This document shows positions 1-8,811 of a stretch of 64,000 nt of DNA, piece after piece. Source of the stretch: JBEVJK01 sp963791325 (lineage in GTDB: Bacteria; Pseudomonadota; Alphaproteobacteria; Rhizobiales; Rhizobiaceae); the NCBI GenBank assembly GCA_963791325.1, contig CAWBRU010000017.1:62001-126000 (forward strand). Direction: 5' to 3'. Both the position numbers and the translations under genes were made by a program. How positions within the stretch are numbered: the stretch's first letter is position 1; the number at the start of each line of letters is the position of its first letter. Under the pieces are notes generated by a model. That model was not told the origin of the DNA. It worked only from the letters and a program-made list of their open reading frames with translations, and did not search any database.

Positions 1-639
1 CGTCAAAAGGTTGAGCAGGGGCACCGCCAGGAAGGCGGCGATTACCAGACCGGCGAGAAACACCGTCCCGGCGTGCCGCCGGCGCAGCGCGCGCGCTTCA
101 GGCGGTGCGAGGAAGCGCATCGCCGCGAACTCGAAGAATTCCCGCCCGAGCAGATAGCCGTTGACGAGAAAGAAGGCGGCGATGTTGAGGCCAGGCAGGA
201 GCAGCATGAACAGCGCCGCCAGATTGCCGATAATGACCACGCCGAAGAATTTCATCGACTGGCCGAGCGCCCGCGCCCACGGCAACGGCTGCCCCGGCGG
301 ATCGGCGGGATAGTCTTCCCGTTCGATGATCTCGGCGACATCATCGAGGAAAAAACCGGCGACGATCGCCGTCACCGGCCCAATCAGCAGCGCCAGGCCG
401 AGCGCCAGAGCAAGCCCGGCGAGGATGCCGGCGATCAGCCCGAACCATGAGTCCCACCCGCCCGAACCGGGCAGCAAAGCGCCGATCCAGGGCAGTGCGA
501 GCGTCGACACGAGACGTTCGAGGGCGATCCACAGCACGACGAGGATGAGCAGCGTCAGGCCGAGGCTTTTCAGGAACAGACGCCGGAACTCGGCGCTGAA
601 CAGCCGCACAAAGGCGGCGCCGGCGGCCTCGAGGATCAC
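1..639 (-). CDS. EI24/CysZ-family membrane protein, 3' end cut by the window
   Basis: The frame runs off the left edge, so about 213 N-terminal residues are visible. They contain roughly four hydrophobic segments (about residues 24-40, 64-95, 130-150 and 198-213) and a conserved-looking NGYLLGREFFEFAAMR stretch typical of the EI24/CysZ family. Family members are inner-membrane proteins linked in E. coli to sulfate uptake; the role here is only inferred. The best start is a GTG preceded by GAGAGGCG, 28 bases after the stop of the upstream glutathione S-transferase on the same strand, so the gene may be the last of that operon. Confidence 0.7.
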   Translation of the reverse strand, partial: MILEAAGAAFVRLFSAEFRRLFLKSLGLTLLILVVLWIALERLVSTLALPWIGALLPGSGGWDSWFGLIAGILAGLALALGLALLIGPVTAIVAGFFLDDVAEIIEREDYPADPPGQPLPWARALGQSMKFFGVVIIGNLAALFMLLLPGLNIAAFFLVNGYLLGREFFEFAAMRFLAPPEARALRRRHAGTVFLAGLVIAAFLAVPLLNLLT

Positions 640-667
640 CGCTCGGTCGCCTCTCTCAAGATACCGC

Positions 668-1297
668 TCAGGCGTTCCAGCTCGGGCGGGCGCGGACGCG
701 TTCGCTCCACGCCCCAACATGCTCCAGGCCATTGGGGATCGGCATGCCGAAGACGTCGCCCAGCCAGGCGGCGACCATGCCGTTGATGTCGGCGAAGGAG
801 AATTGGTTGCCGGCGACATAAGGCCGGCCATCGGCCATCTCGCGATCGAGCCAGGCCCATTTCCCCGGCACTGCGGCGCGCTGGGTCTCGGCAAAGGCAG
901 GGACCTGGGCGACGCGCTCCTTGAAGAACGGATCGGAGTGCAGCGGAACGCTGCCGATGGTGGCGAAGATCTCCCATTCGATGCGGCGGTTCCACATCTC
1001 GATCCGCCCGATCGTGCGTGGGTCGGTGCCGAACAGCGGCGTTGCGGGGCGTAGCGCCTCGAGCGTGCGGCAGATCGCAACGCTTTCGGTGATCACCGCG
1101 CCGTCGTCGAACACCAGCACGGGGATCTGGCCGAGGGAATTGAGTTTCAGGAAGGCCGGCGAGCGGTGCTCGCCCTTGGCGAAATCGATATGCTCGAGCG
1201 GCACCGTCATGTTCTTCTCGGCCAGGAAGATGCGCACCCGATAGGAGTTCGGGCCCACGCCCTGGTAGAGCTTCAGCCCGCTGAGATGTCCGCTCAT
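668..1297 (-). CDS. Glutathione S-transferase family protein (first of two)
   Basis: This 209-residue cytosolic GST-type protein has an N-terminal thioredoxin-like half (to about residue 82) with the glutathione-binding ITESVAI segment, and a helical C-terminal half with the NQFSFADI motif of GST C domains. Such enzymes conjugate or reduce electrophiles with glutathione; the substrate cannot be read from the sequence. Its ATG overlaps the stop of the upstream SRPBCC gene as ATGA, so the two are translationally coupled in one operon with an ArsR regulator and a second GST. The length is normal for the family. Confidence 0.85.
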   Translation of the reverse strand: MSGHLSGLKLYQGVGPNSYRVRIFLAEKNMTVPLEHIDFAKGEHRSPAFLKLNSLGQIPVLVFDDGAVITESVAICRTLEALRPATPLFGTDPRTIGRIEMWNRRIEWEIFATIGSVPLHSDPFFKERVAQVPAFAETQRAAVPGKWAWLDREMADGRPYVAGNQFSFADINGMVAAWLGDVFGMPIPNGLEHVGAWSERVRARPSWNA

Positions 1298-1782
1298 GAC
1301 CGCCCTCCCGGCGCCGCTGGGTTGGTCTCGATCAACGATGCCCCGAGCGCGTCGAGCAGGTCGGCGGTGCCGCGCTCGCGCAGACCGGGATCATCGAAGC
1401 CGTCGAGGAACGCGCCCTGCTCGGTGAATACCAGCCGTGTGCCGTCGCCGTCGGGCTGGAGCTCGATCGTTGCCAGCGACACCGAGATCCGGGTTTGGTC
1501 GAGATGCATGTCATAGGCATAGATGATCCGCTCTTCCTTGACGATGTCCTGATAGACGGCATTGAAAATATGGACCGGTCCGCCGGGCGGCCCGCCGGCG
1601 TTGACCTCGCGGCCGCCGATGCGGAAATCCAGCTCGAACCGCGACCGGCCCCATTCGTCCGGGCCGACGAACCACCGCTTCTTGGCGGCGGGGTCGCTCC
1701 ACGCATGAAATACCTTGGCCCGCGGCACCGGGTAGCGCCGCTCGAGCACAAAGGTGGCATGGGTGACGGTTCGCGCAATCAT
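1294..1782 (-). CDS. SRPBCC/AHSA1-domain protein
   Basis: The 162-residue protein is a START/Bet v1-like SRPBCC domain of the AHSA1 type. It begins with a typical ERRYPVPRAKVFHAWSDPA segment (a ligand-cavity fold in which the first helix follows strand one), continues with KKRWFVGP, and ends with the long C-terminal helix. Such proteins are very often encoded next to small ArsR regulators, as here. The start is the ATG that overlaps the ArsR stop (ATGA), and a longer in-frame extension upstream lies inside the ArsR gene and is rejected. Its ligand is unknown. Confidence 0.85.
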   Translation of the reverse strand: MIARTVTHATFVLERRYPVPRAKVFHAWSDPAAKKRWFVGPDEWGRSRFELDFRIGGREVNAGGPPGGPVHIFNAVYQDIVKEERIIYAYDMHLDQTRISVSLATIELQPDGDGTRLVFTEQGAFLDGFDDPGLRERGTADLLDALGASLIETNPAAPGGRS

Positions 1783-2123
1783 GTCCGGCTCCCAAATATG
1801 TCGTTTTCGGCCAGGAAGGCGCCAAGCCGATCGAAGCGGCGCTCCCAGGCGCTGCGGCGTTCGGCGATCCAGCCCTCGGCCCGGCCGAGCGCGTCGGGCG
1901 CGATGCGGCACGTCCGCACCCGGCCGATCTTCTCGGAGCGCACCAGGCCGCTCGCCTCAAGCATGTGCAGGTGCTGCATCACCGCCGGCAGCGACATGGC
2001 CAGCGGCTCGGCGAGCTCGCTCACCGATGCCGGGCCCCGCGACAGCCGCTCGACCATTCCGCGCCGCGCCGGGTCCGACAGGGCCTGGTACATTCGGTCG
2101 AGCGCAGCGGAATCGTGGAACAT
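1779..2123 (-). CDS. ArsR-family winged-helix repressor
   Basis: This 114-residue DNA-binding protein has the ArsR fold: ALSDPARRGMVERLSRG at the start, then SVSELAEPLAMSLPAVMQHLHMLEASGLV as helix-turn-helix with recognition helix, then the wing (SEKIGRVRTCRI). No metal-binding ELCVCD motif is present, so it is probably not a metal sensor. The pairing with an SRPBCC gene matches a common two-gene module. It sits between GST 2 (3-base gap) and the SRPBCC gene (ATGA overlap), so it should control its own operon, perhaps through the palindrome upstream of GST 2. Confidence 0.88.
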   Translation of the reverse strand: MFHDSAALDRMYQALSDPARRGMVERLSRGPASVSELAEPLAMSLPAVMQHLHMLEASGLVRSEKIGRVRTCRIAPDALGRAEGWIAERRSAWERRFDRLGAFLAENDIFGSRT

Positions 2124-2126
2124 CGG

Positions 2127-2786
2127 TCAGCTCGCGGCCGGCTTTTCGGGGAAAAGATGAAAATAGGGCCGCGCTTCCTCGATGACGCGTGCGAATGACG
2201 GCCGTTCCAGAAGGCGCTTGAGATATGCCGCCAACCCGGCATGCGCGCCGAGCGGCTCGACCTTGTCGGCGTAGAACAAAGCGGGCGCGGCGGCGCAGTC
2301 GGCCAGCGAGAATGTCTCGCCGGCGGCCCAGGGCCGGCCTTCAAGCCGCGGCTCGAGCATCCGGTAGGCGGTGCGGATATCCTCGTGCGCCTGTGCGACG
2401 CCGAACGGATCGCGCCGGCCCTCCGGCCGGATCCGATCCCCGACGATTTTCTGCATCGGTTCCTGGACGTAGTGATCGAAGATCCGGTCGAGGAGGCGAG
2501 CCTCGCGCCGCACCCTGGCGTCCTCTGGCATCAGCCGCGCTGCCTGCGGCAGGCGCTCGGCCAGATACTCGATGATGATCGTCGATTCCGGCACGGTCTC
2601 GCCACTGACGGAGTCGATCAGAACGGGAAACTTGCCGAACGGCCACACCGCGAGGAAGTCCGCCTTGGAGCGGGGATCGCCAAGGTCGACGACCACCGGA
2701 TCGATCGGCACGCCGGCTTCGTAGACGGCGATCAGCGGCTTCCAGCAAAAGGACGCCAAGGGATGGTAGTAGTAGGTGAGCGCCAT
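2127..2786 (-). CDS. Glutathione S-transferase family protein (second of two), operon leader
   Basis: The 219-residue GST has a thioredoxin-like N domain (YYYHPLASFCWKPLIAVYEAG, then FGKFPVLID and PESTIIIEYL, the glutathione gamma-glutamyl site) and an alpha-helical C domain with ETFSLADCAAAPAL. It is the first gene of the minus-strand operon GST, arsR, SRPBCC, GST. An ATG start fits the family length. The upstream intergenic region holds an inverted repeat that is the best operator candidate. It differs clearly from the downstream GST, so the two are not a recent duplication. Confidence 0.87.
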   Translation of the reverse strand: MALTYYYHPLASFCWKPLIAVYEAGVPIDPVVVDLGDPRSKADFLAVWPFGKFPVLIDSVSGETVPESTIIIEYLAERLPQAARLMPEDARVRREARLLDRIFDHYVQEPMQKIVGDRIRPEGRRDPFGVAQAHEDIRTAYRMLEPRLEGRPWAAGETFSLADCAAAPALFYADKVEPLGAHAGLAAYLKRLLERPSFARVIEEARPYFHLFPEKPAAS

Positions 2787-2803
2787 TTGGGACCAACCCC
2801 GAT

Positions 2804-2818
2804 AGTGAAGCGGTCACT
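2804..2818. promoter_or_regulatory. Candidate ArsR operator: AGTGA-N5-TCACT inverted repeat
   Basis: A perfect 5+5 inverted repeat (AGTGAAGCGGTCACT) lies about 18-32 bases before the ATG of the first gene of the ArsR-containing operon. A related copy is seen 45 bases further upstream: on the minus strand both read AAGTGA(C/A)CGC, at 2810-2819 and 2855-2864. Two similar sites upstream of an autoregulated operon suit a dimeric ArsR repressor. The assignment is inference from position and symmetry. Confidence 0.4.
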
Positions 2819-2990
2819 TTAGTATCGATCCGGCCGTTTCGGGTCAAGGCTTAGGCGTTCACTTAACTGTCGGCAGCGTGTTTTCGCAGGGCAGCGGCGG
2901 CATCCCGCCATACTTGTTACTCCCAATCGACGCACCGAGCTGGCAAAACTGCGCCGCAGATCCAAATCAGCTGCAAGGAGGCAAGATCCC

Positions 2991-3785
2991 ATGACCCAAT
3001 CGGCAAACGACGGAAGCCAGGACGGAAAAGCTGCCATGGAGGCGCCGCCGGTCGTGTCGGCGGAGGCGTGGGAGGCGGCGCGACAGCAGCTGCTGGTCAA
3101 GGAGAAGGCGGAAACCCGCGCCCGTGACGCGCTTGCCGCCGAGCGCCGCCGCATGCCCTGGATGGAAGTCGGCAAGGCCTATGCTTTCGAGGGGCCGGAC
3201 GGCAAGGTCAGCCTGGCGGAGCTGTTCGAGGGCCGCCGGCAGCTGATCGTCTACCGCGCCTTCTTCGAGCCGGGCGTGTTCGGTTGGCCTGAACATGCCT
3301 GCCGCGGCTGCTCGATGGTGGGCGACCAGGTCGCCGACGTCGCCCATCTCAACGCCCGCGACACCACCCTGGTGTTCGTCTCGCGCGCGTCGCAGGCCGA
3401 TATTGCGCGGGTCAAGGCACGGATGGGCTGGACGATGCCGTGGTTCACCCTCACCGACGGCTTCGATGCCGACTTCGGGGTCGACGAGTGGCATGGCACC
3501 AACGTCTTCTTTCGCGACGGCGCGCGGGTGTTCCGCACCTATTTCCTCAACAACCGCGGCGACGAGCAGATGGGCAGCACCTGGAACTACCTCGACATCA
3601 CCCCGCTCGGCCGCCAGGAGGTCTGGGAGGATTCGCCTGCCGGCTATCCGCAGACGCCGACCTACAAATGGTGGAATTGGCACGACAGCTACGTCGCCGA
3701 TGCCGAGCCCGACAAGAAGTGGGTGGAGGTCTCCGATGTCGGCGAGGCGGCGTTCCGCAACAGGGGCGCCGACACCCCGGGGTAG
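2991..3785 (+). CDS. DUF899 thioredoxin-like protein
   Basis: The 264-residue protein matches the DUF899 family: an N-terminal helical region rich in charged residues (VSAEAWEAARQQLLVKEKAETRARDAL), RRRMPWMEV, then a thioredoxin-like domain with HACRGCSM, where the CxxC-like cysteines lie, and a C-terminal GSTWNYLDITPLGRQE block. Family members are often annotated as dithiol-disulfide isomerase-like, but no activity is established. A strong AAGGAGG ribosome-binding site sits 9 bases before the ATG. The gene is divergent from the GST operon. Confidence 0.85.
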   Translation: MTQSANDGSQDGKAAMEAPPVVSAEAWEAARQQLLVKEKAETRARDALAAERRRMPWMEVGKAYAFEGPDGKVSLAELFEGRRQLIVYRAFFEPGVFGWPEHACRGCSMVGDQVADVAHLNARDTTLVFVSRASQADIARVKARMGWTMPWFTLTDGFDADFGVDEWHGTNVFFRDGARVFRTYFLNNRGDEQMGSTWNYLDITPLGRQEVWEDSPAGYPQTPTYKWWNWHDSYVADAEPDKKWVEVSDVGEAAFRNRGADTPG

Positions 3786-3838
3786 AGCATCATCAGCAAA
3801 AGTGGACCCGGTTTCCACGTTTTCCGGGAATCGCTCTA
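3783..3838. repeat. Short interspersed repeat of rhizobial type
   Basis: The 50 bases between two convergent genes read as an AGAGCATCATCAGC start, an AAGTGGACCCGGTTT core and a TTCCGGGAATCGCTCT end, with complementary AGAGC/GCTCT ends. A related element, in the opposite orientation, lies at 27,207-27,281. It contains AAGCGGACACCGGTT and ends in GAATTGCTCTA. Such elements are common between genes in Hyphomicrobiales. It may also act as a two-way terminator. Confidence 0.55.
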
Positions 3839-5023
3839 CGCACTGCCGCCGCCCAACAGGCGCAGTGTGTGGCGGGCGATCACCAGCTCCTCGTCAGTCG
3901 GCACGACCAGCACCGCCACCCGGCTGCCGGCGAGCGAGATGATCGTCTCGCCATCATCGTTGGCTTTCGGGTCGAGCCGCGCGCCGAGCCAGCCGAGCCG
4001 CTCGACGACCCTGGCCCGCACGATCGGCGAATTCTCGCCGATGCCCGCCGTGAACACCAGCGCGTCGATGCCGCCCAGCACGGCCGCCAGGCTGCCGAGA
4101 TGGCGCGTGATCTCCGCGACGAAGTAGTCGAGCGCGAACCGCGCCTGGGGATCGGGGCTGGCGAGAAGATCGCGGACATCGTTGCTGATCCCCGAAAGCC
4201 CCTTCAGGCCGCAATGCAGATAGAGGAAATCCTGCAATTCAGCTGCCGACATCGACCGCTCGGTGAGCAGATAAAGCAGCACGCCGGGATCGATATGGCC
4301 CGAGCGGGTGCCCATCGGTAGGCCGTCGAGCGCAGTGAAGCCCATCGTGCTGTCGACCGAGCGACCCTCGGCAAGCGCGCACATCGAGGCGCCGCTGCCG
4401 AGATGGGCGATCACGACCTTCTTGGGGGCGAGCTCGGGCGCGATCTCGCCAAGCCGGCCGGCGACATACTCATAGGACAAGCCGTGGAAACCATAGCGTC
4501 GCACGCCGGCCGCGTGCAGCTCGCGCGGAACGGCATAGTGATCGGAAAGCGCCGGGTGGCCGCGGTGGAACGCGGTGTCGAAGCAGGCGACCTGGGGCAG
4601 GTCCGGCCGCCGTTCGTAGAGCGCGCGGATCGGGGCAAGATTGCTCGGCTGGTGCAGCGGGGCGAGCGGGATATACCGTTCGAGCCTCGCGATCAGCTCG
4701 GCATCGACCCGCATCGGCTCGGTCAGCTCGGGACCGCCATGGACGACCCGGTGTCCGACTGCGATCAGGTTGACGTCGTAGTTCGCGTGCAGCCAGGACG
4801 AGGCGATTTCGGTGGCGGCCGCGGCGTCGGCGACATCGCCCTTGCCATATGGCCTGTCGACGCGCTCGGCTCCGTCAGCCCCGGTGGCGTGGAGGCGCGG
4901 CGCGGTGCCGATGCCGTCGACCTGTCCTTTGACCACGGCATTCAGCGCGCCGTCCGCAGCGGCCGCGAACAGCTGGAATTTCAGGCTCGAAGACCCGGCA
5001 TTGAGGATAACAACGGCATCCAT
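3836..5023 (-). CDS. ackA: Acetate kinase
   Basis: The 395-residue enzyme interconverts acetate plus ATP and acetyl phosphate plus ADP in the cytosol. It shows the ASKHA-fold acetate kinase signatures: NAGSSSLKF at residues 8-16, GHRVVHGG, CFDTAFH, RRYGFHGLSYEY, the HLGSGAS phosphate-binding loop, MGTRSGHIDPG, and FTAGIGENS near the C terminus. Length is normal (about 400). In related bacteria ackA is usually beside phosphotransacetylase or phosphoketolase; neither is present here. The ATG start has only a weak ribosome-binding site. The upstream 190 bases hold no recognisable gene. Confidence 0.95.
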   Translation of the reverse strand: MDAVVILNAGSSSLKFQLFAAAADGALNAVVKGQVDGIGTAPRLHATGADGAERVDRPYGKGDVADAAAATEIASSWLHANYDVNLIAVGHRVVHGGPELTEPMRVDAELIARLERYIPLAPLHQPSNLAPIRALYERRPDLPQVACFDTAFHRGHPALSDHYAVPRELHAAGVRRYGFHGLSYEYVAGRLGEIAPELAPKKVVIAHLGSGASMCALAEGRSVDSTMGFTALDGLPMGTRSGHIDPGVLLYLLTERSMSAAELQDFLYLHCGLKGLSGISNDVRDLLASPDPQARFALDYFVAEITRHLGSLAAVLGGIDALVFTAGIGENSPIVRARVVERLGWLGARLDPKANDDGETIISLAGSRVAVLVVPTDEELVIARHTLRLLGGGSA

Positions 5024-5215
5024 CGCCTGTCCGTTCTAGATCGTTTCGGGAAGATGGATCTTTGCCCGGCAGCATGTCATGACCGGGCTCATCCAGCACC
5101 GCGCTTGGCCGACAATGTCACCGATCATCGGCTGAACAGCCGCACCGTCTACATGAACCCGCTCAGCCGGTTCATCGATTGAAACATGAATCGTCATGTC
5201 GTCCTGCCGGCGCTC

Positions 5216-6145
5216 TCAGGCCGCGTCGGTGCTCTTGCGCTCGGCGATACACACCCGCCCGCGCCCGCCATGCTTGGCCTCGTAGAGCGCGGTGTCGGCG
5301 CGCACCATCAGCGAGCCGATGGTGTCCGACGGCGTCGCCATGGCGACGCCGGCGCTGAAGGAATATTTGAGGTCGGCGTGCTTGGGCCGCCGCAGCGGCT
5401 CGATCGAGCGCAGCAGCCGCTGGATGCGGGCCGCACCCATCTGCTCGGACGAGGTGGGCATGGTCACCAGAAATTCTTCGCCGCCGAGGCGGGTGATGTG
5501 ATCGACCGAACTCAGCCGGCTGATCAGCGCCTGGGCGAAATGCTTCAGCACCTCGTCCCCTACTACGTGGCCGAACGTGTCGTTGATGCGCTTGAAATGG
5601 TCGATGTCGAGCACTGCCAGGGTGAAGGGAATGTCATCCGCGAGATGGCGCACAAGTTCCGACTCGGCTTGCGCCAACCCGTATTTACGGCTTCTCGTTT
5701 CGGTGAGCGCGTCTGCCTGAGCTTCCTTCATGGCCTCGGCATGGGCGATCCGCAGCCGGATCTCCTCGGCCTTGAGGCTCGAAATCTCGGTGGCGATGAC
5801 CAGCGTCCAGCCATTGGCGAGCCGGTGATCATTGACCCACCACCAGGTGCCGTCGACCAGGTCCAGGGTGAAATCGTAGCGCGCCGGGCCGGTTCGGCGC
5901 CGCTCCCTGACCCGCGGTTCGAACACCTCGACCGGCATGCTGTCCAGCTTGATGCCCATGCCGGCTTTGATCGCCTCGGCGAGCGCGGCGGAGAATTCGA
6001 CGGGCCCCTTCGGCGCGTTGGGGAAGAAGGCGGCCCGGAAAGCGGCATTGGCATAGCGGACCGTGTCGCCCTCGTCACACAGGCAAACCGCGGCATGGCC
6101 GCCGTCAAGTCCGGACAGCAAAGAGGCGACTATCGCTGAGTCCAT
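5216..6145 (-). CDS. PAS-like sensor diguanylate cyclase (GGDEF)
   Basis: The protein joins an N-terminal PAS-like sensor half (about residues 10-130, with VRYANAAFRAAFFP) to a short coiled coil and a C-terminal GGDEF domain. The active site reads GGEEF at residues 221-225, and DIDHFKRINDTFGH is the metal and nucleotide-binding segment, so it should make cyclic di-GMP. The inhibitory I site (RxxD) is degenerate (SSVD), which suggests little product feedback. No membrane segment is seen. An upstream extension of 38 codons exists, but the chosen ATG gives a cleaner N terminus. Confidence 0.88.
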   Translation of the reverse strand: MDSAIVASLLSGLDGGHAAVCLCDEGDTVRYANAAFRAAFFPNAPKGPVEFSAALAEAIKAGMGIKLDSMPVEVFEPRVRERRRTGPARYDFTLDLVDGTWWWVNDHRLANGWTLVIATEISSLKAEEIRLRIAHAEAMKEAQADALTETRSRKYGLAQAESELVRHLADDIPFTLAVLDIDHFKRINDTFGHVVGDEVLKHFAQALISRLSSVDHITRLGGEEFLVTMPTSSEQMGAARIQRLLRSIEPLRRPKHADLKYSFSAGVAMATPSDTIGSLMVRADTALYEAKHGGRGRVCIAERKSTDAA

Positions 6146-6326
6146 GGCGCTGCCGGATCGATCTCGCACCAGCGCTTCTTGCCTGCTGCATCCTACCTTT
6201 GCAAGCGCAAGCTGAAATAATTCCAGGCCAAGTTGAAACCGGCCAGCCGCGCCGATCACCGGCCAGGCCGGCGCTCAGCGCTGAGGGTGAAGGGCGGGAG
6301 GGCTCCGGCTGTTGCGAAACGGAGCT

Positions 6327-7796
6327 CTAGACGTCACTTCCGTTGGCGGCAACGCGAGTCGCGTCCTTGCCGCCGCGGCCCGGAACGACGACCAGCTGCT
6401 TGATCTTGCCCTGCTTGAAGGCACTCAGGAAGCGGCTGTAGTCCTTGAAGGCGACGCAGCCATGCGACTGCGCGCGGCCATTGCGCAGCAGATAGCTGTG
6501 CGCCAGGAGGCCGGTGCGCCCATAGCGGTTCTGGTTGTCGACGGGGGTAAGCCGCAGCGCCTCCACGCCGTGAAAACGGGTCTCGCGCATGCTCAGATTG
6601 TAGGTGTGCGGCGGCGTCGGCCCATTCATCCGCTGGGCGACATAACGCGGATTGTCGGCCATCGCGCCGATGCCGGAATGGGCCTCGAGCCGGGTCCCGT
6701 CAGGCAGATAGACGGTCTTCGCACTGATGTCGTAGATGGCAACGCCACTGCTCGGGCGGGCCGCACCGAACAGGTTCCTGAACACCTGTCCGACGCCGGG
6801 CGTCGGGTTGTCCGGCTTGGCGATGGCCACCCGGCTGTTCGGCTGCTGCCGTGCGGCAGGCGGCGCGATCACGGTGGTCGGGGCCCGTGGCGGTGCCGGC
6901 GGTGCGATCAGCCGATCGCCCGGCTGCGGCTGCGGCGCGCGGCGGTCTTCGGCCGGCGGCATGGCGGCCCGATTGTCGAGCGCACGCGGACGCGGCGACG
7001 GCAGAGGGACGCTGTCGGGCATCTGGTCGTCGCCCGATGCGCCGTCGGCGGCGTTCGGATCGAGACCGTCATCGTTGTCCTCGGCATCCGGCAGCGCCAG
7101 CACCGATTCCGACGTGGCGAGCGCCCCGGCAGCCACGGCCGATGGCTCGGCCAGCGCAAGCGCCAGCGGCATTTGGGCATCGTCCTGGTCCGCCGAAGGG
7201 CCGAAGCGTTCCGGCACCGGGCCGAGTGCAGCGATCTCGGGCTGCGCCGCACCGAAGCGGTCGGGCGAAGGTTCGTCCGCTTCCGCCCCGTCCCTGGAAA
7301 GGGCCGCGCGGGCCTCGGCGATCGCGGCGGCGAGCTTGTCGCGCGACAGCTCCGCCTGTTCGATGATCACGTCGAAGCGGGCTTCGGAATGGGATTGCAG
7401 CGGCAGGGCGCCGGCGACGGGTGCCAGCAATGCCGACAGGCGCGGCCCCTGCCGCACCGGCGCCTCCAGCGAGGCCACGCGCGTGCAGCCCTGGCAGGCC
7501 TCCGCATCGGCCGCGGCGCCGAGGCGTCCGCCCTTGGCCGACTGCGCCGACCGGCGGGAGCCTTCAAAAAGATCCTGACCGGTCAGCGCCCCTGGGAACG
7601 CCGCAGCGGACGCCTGCAGTCCGAAGGGCAGGCCCATCAGCGGGCTCTGCGCGGGCAGGCCGATCTTGGCAAGGCCGGCAACGACGCCGACCGACCACAG
7701 CGCGACAACAGTGCCGACCGCGAGCCGAGGCCGCCAGCGGCGACCGGCCTGTGCATCGTTGAGGTAGGTGTGTGATTTACGAGTCCTGGACGCCAT
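6327..7796 (-). CDS. DUF2778 (Tlde1-type L,D-transpeptidase-like) membrane-anchored protein
   Basis: About 489 residues. A basic N terminus leads into one membrane segment (about residues 25-45, LAVGTVVALWSVGVVAGLA). A long Pro/Ala/Asp-rich linker of about 280 residues follows, then a C-terminal DUF2778 domain. That domain holds the conserved HSGIGAMADNPRY, PPHTYNL and the catalytic-type SHGCVAFKDY motif with a His and Cys as in L,D-transpeptidases. A periplasmic role in peptidoglycan modification is likely. DUF2778 is also the domain of Tlde1 effectors, but there are no type VI genes here and the linker suits a housekeeping wall enzyme. The chosen ATG gives MASRTRKSHTYLN. Confidence 0.82.
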   Translation of the reverse strand: MASRTRKSHTYLNDAQAGRRWRPRLAVGTVVALWSVGVVAGLAKIGLPAQSPLMGLPFGLQASAAAFPGALTGQDLFEGSRRSAQSAKGGRLGAAADAEACQGCTRVASLEAPVRQGPRLSALLAPVAGALPLQSHSEARFDVIIEQAELSRDKLAAAIAEARAALSRDGAEADEPSPDRFGAAQPEIAALGPVPERFGPSADQDDAQMPLALALAEPSAVAAGALATSESVLALPDAEDNDDGLDPNAADGASGDDQMPDSVPLPSPRPRALDNRAAMPPAEDRRAPQPQPGDRLIAPPAPPRAPTTVIAPPAARQQPNSRVAIAKPDNPTPGVGQVFRNLFGAARPSSGVAIYDISAKTVYLPDGTRLEAHSGIGAMADNPRYVAQRMNGPTPPHTYNLSMRETRFHGVEALRLTPVDNQNRYGRTGLLAHSYLLRNGRAQSHGCVAFKDYSRFLSAFKQGKIKQLVVVPGRGGKDATRVAANGSDV

Positions 7797-8811
7797 ACTC
7801 GTCAGTCTTCTCTGGCCGGTCCCGCAGGCTGAAGCCTCGAAACCGCGTTCTTCATCGGGAGGTGACGTGCGTCGGTCGGTGCCGGCGGCACCGCCTCGTT
7901 GTCCCCGTTGGATCCCCAGGATGGCCAAATATAGTTAACCAAGTCTTTGCAGCTTGCCTGGACAGTCAAACCGGCCGGGACCGATTGCCCACTCCATCCA
8001 AGAAAGCGGCGAACCCTCTCGCGAGTGTTCTGCTCGCCGTTCTGGCCAGCATCGTCAAGGCAAACGGCTTCACATTCCGTAACAATGTGAAAGCAGCGGT
8101 GTCCGACCGTCGAGGGTGTGCGAGGCCGCTGCCCGGCTTTCTCGAGCGTCGGCGGGACAACGTCGCCGCCGAGACGCGCCACCACGGCAGCAGCCATTCG
8201 GGCTAGGCTGCCTGCCCGCGACGACGTCCGGGCGAGCATTCGCACGGCGATCCCCGGATCTGAGGTTCCGCACTGCGGCAGCACCAGGCGTAGCCGAGGG
8301 CGAGGATCCTCATCTGCGCGGTGGGTCGCGCGCTGTTTCCAGCCTGACAGGATCTGCATGCGGATACCTCCGGTTCAATGGGGTGGTCGTACGTATGACT
8401 AGATCATATGACCAATGATAGCAACAAATTATGGCGTGTGGTTCCGCGGCCCGGGCAAACGTTTGGGTTGCAGAGCCCTTGGATTGGCCTCGGCACTCTC
8501 GTGCCTGCCGACGGGCTTGACTTGACCGTTGGAAAAAAGCCGGTGACCGCGCGAACCCGCCTTGTTGGCGTGGTGTCCAAAGGCGGGACGCTGCGGTCCG
8601 CCGGCATATCGATCGCGTGGGGAGTGGCGGGCAGGCTGCGGGTGGGTGGGATCGCCTGGCGCCCGCGATCGATCCCACTATGCGATGGCGACGCCCCCGC
8701 CCGCCATGGGCAAATCTGCCTACGAGTGCCTCACCCGCGGCGATCCGCAGCCGACGGATCGGCGCCACGAGCCCGGGCCATGGGGCCCTTAGCGGGGCAG
8801 ACCGCTTCTTC
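7797..8811. other. About 1 kb without a convincing gene
   Basis: Open frames exist on both strands, but they have no recognisable domains, overlap each other, and lack good ribosome-binding sites. The region lies downstream of the PPK2 gene and upstream of the DUF2778 gene. An A+T-rich patch near 8,385-8,440 stands out from the G+C-rich background and could hold a promoter. It could also contain a decayed gene. Confidence 0.4.

Noticed and set aside
6327..7796. A type VI secretion effector of the Tlde1 kind
   Set aside because: The DUF2778 domain fits, but there are no PAAR, VgrG, immunity or other type VI genes, and an N-terminal membrane anchor with long linker suits a resident cell-wall protein.
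7797..8811. Hypothetical genes on both strands
   Set aside because: The frames have no good start signals, no family resemblance and overlap each other; I list the region as without a convincing gene.
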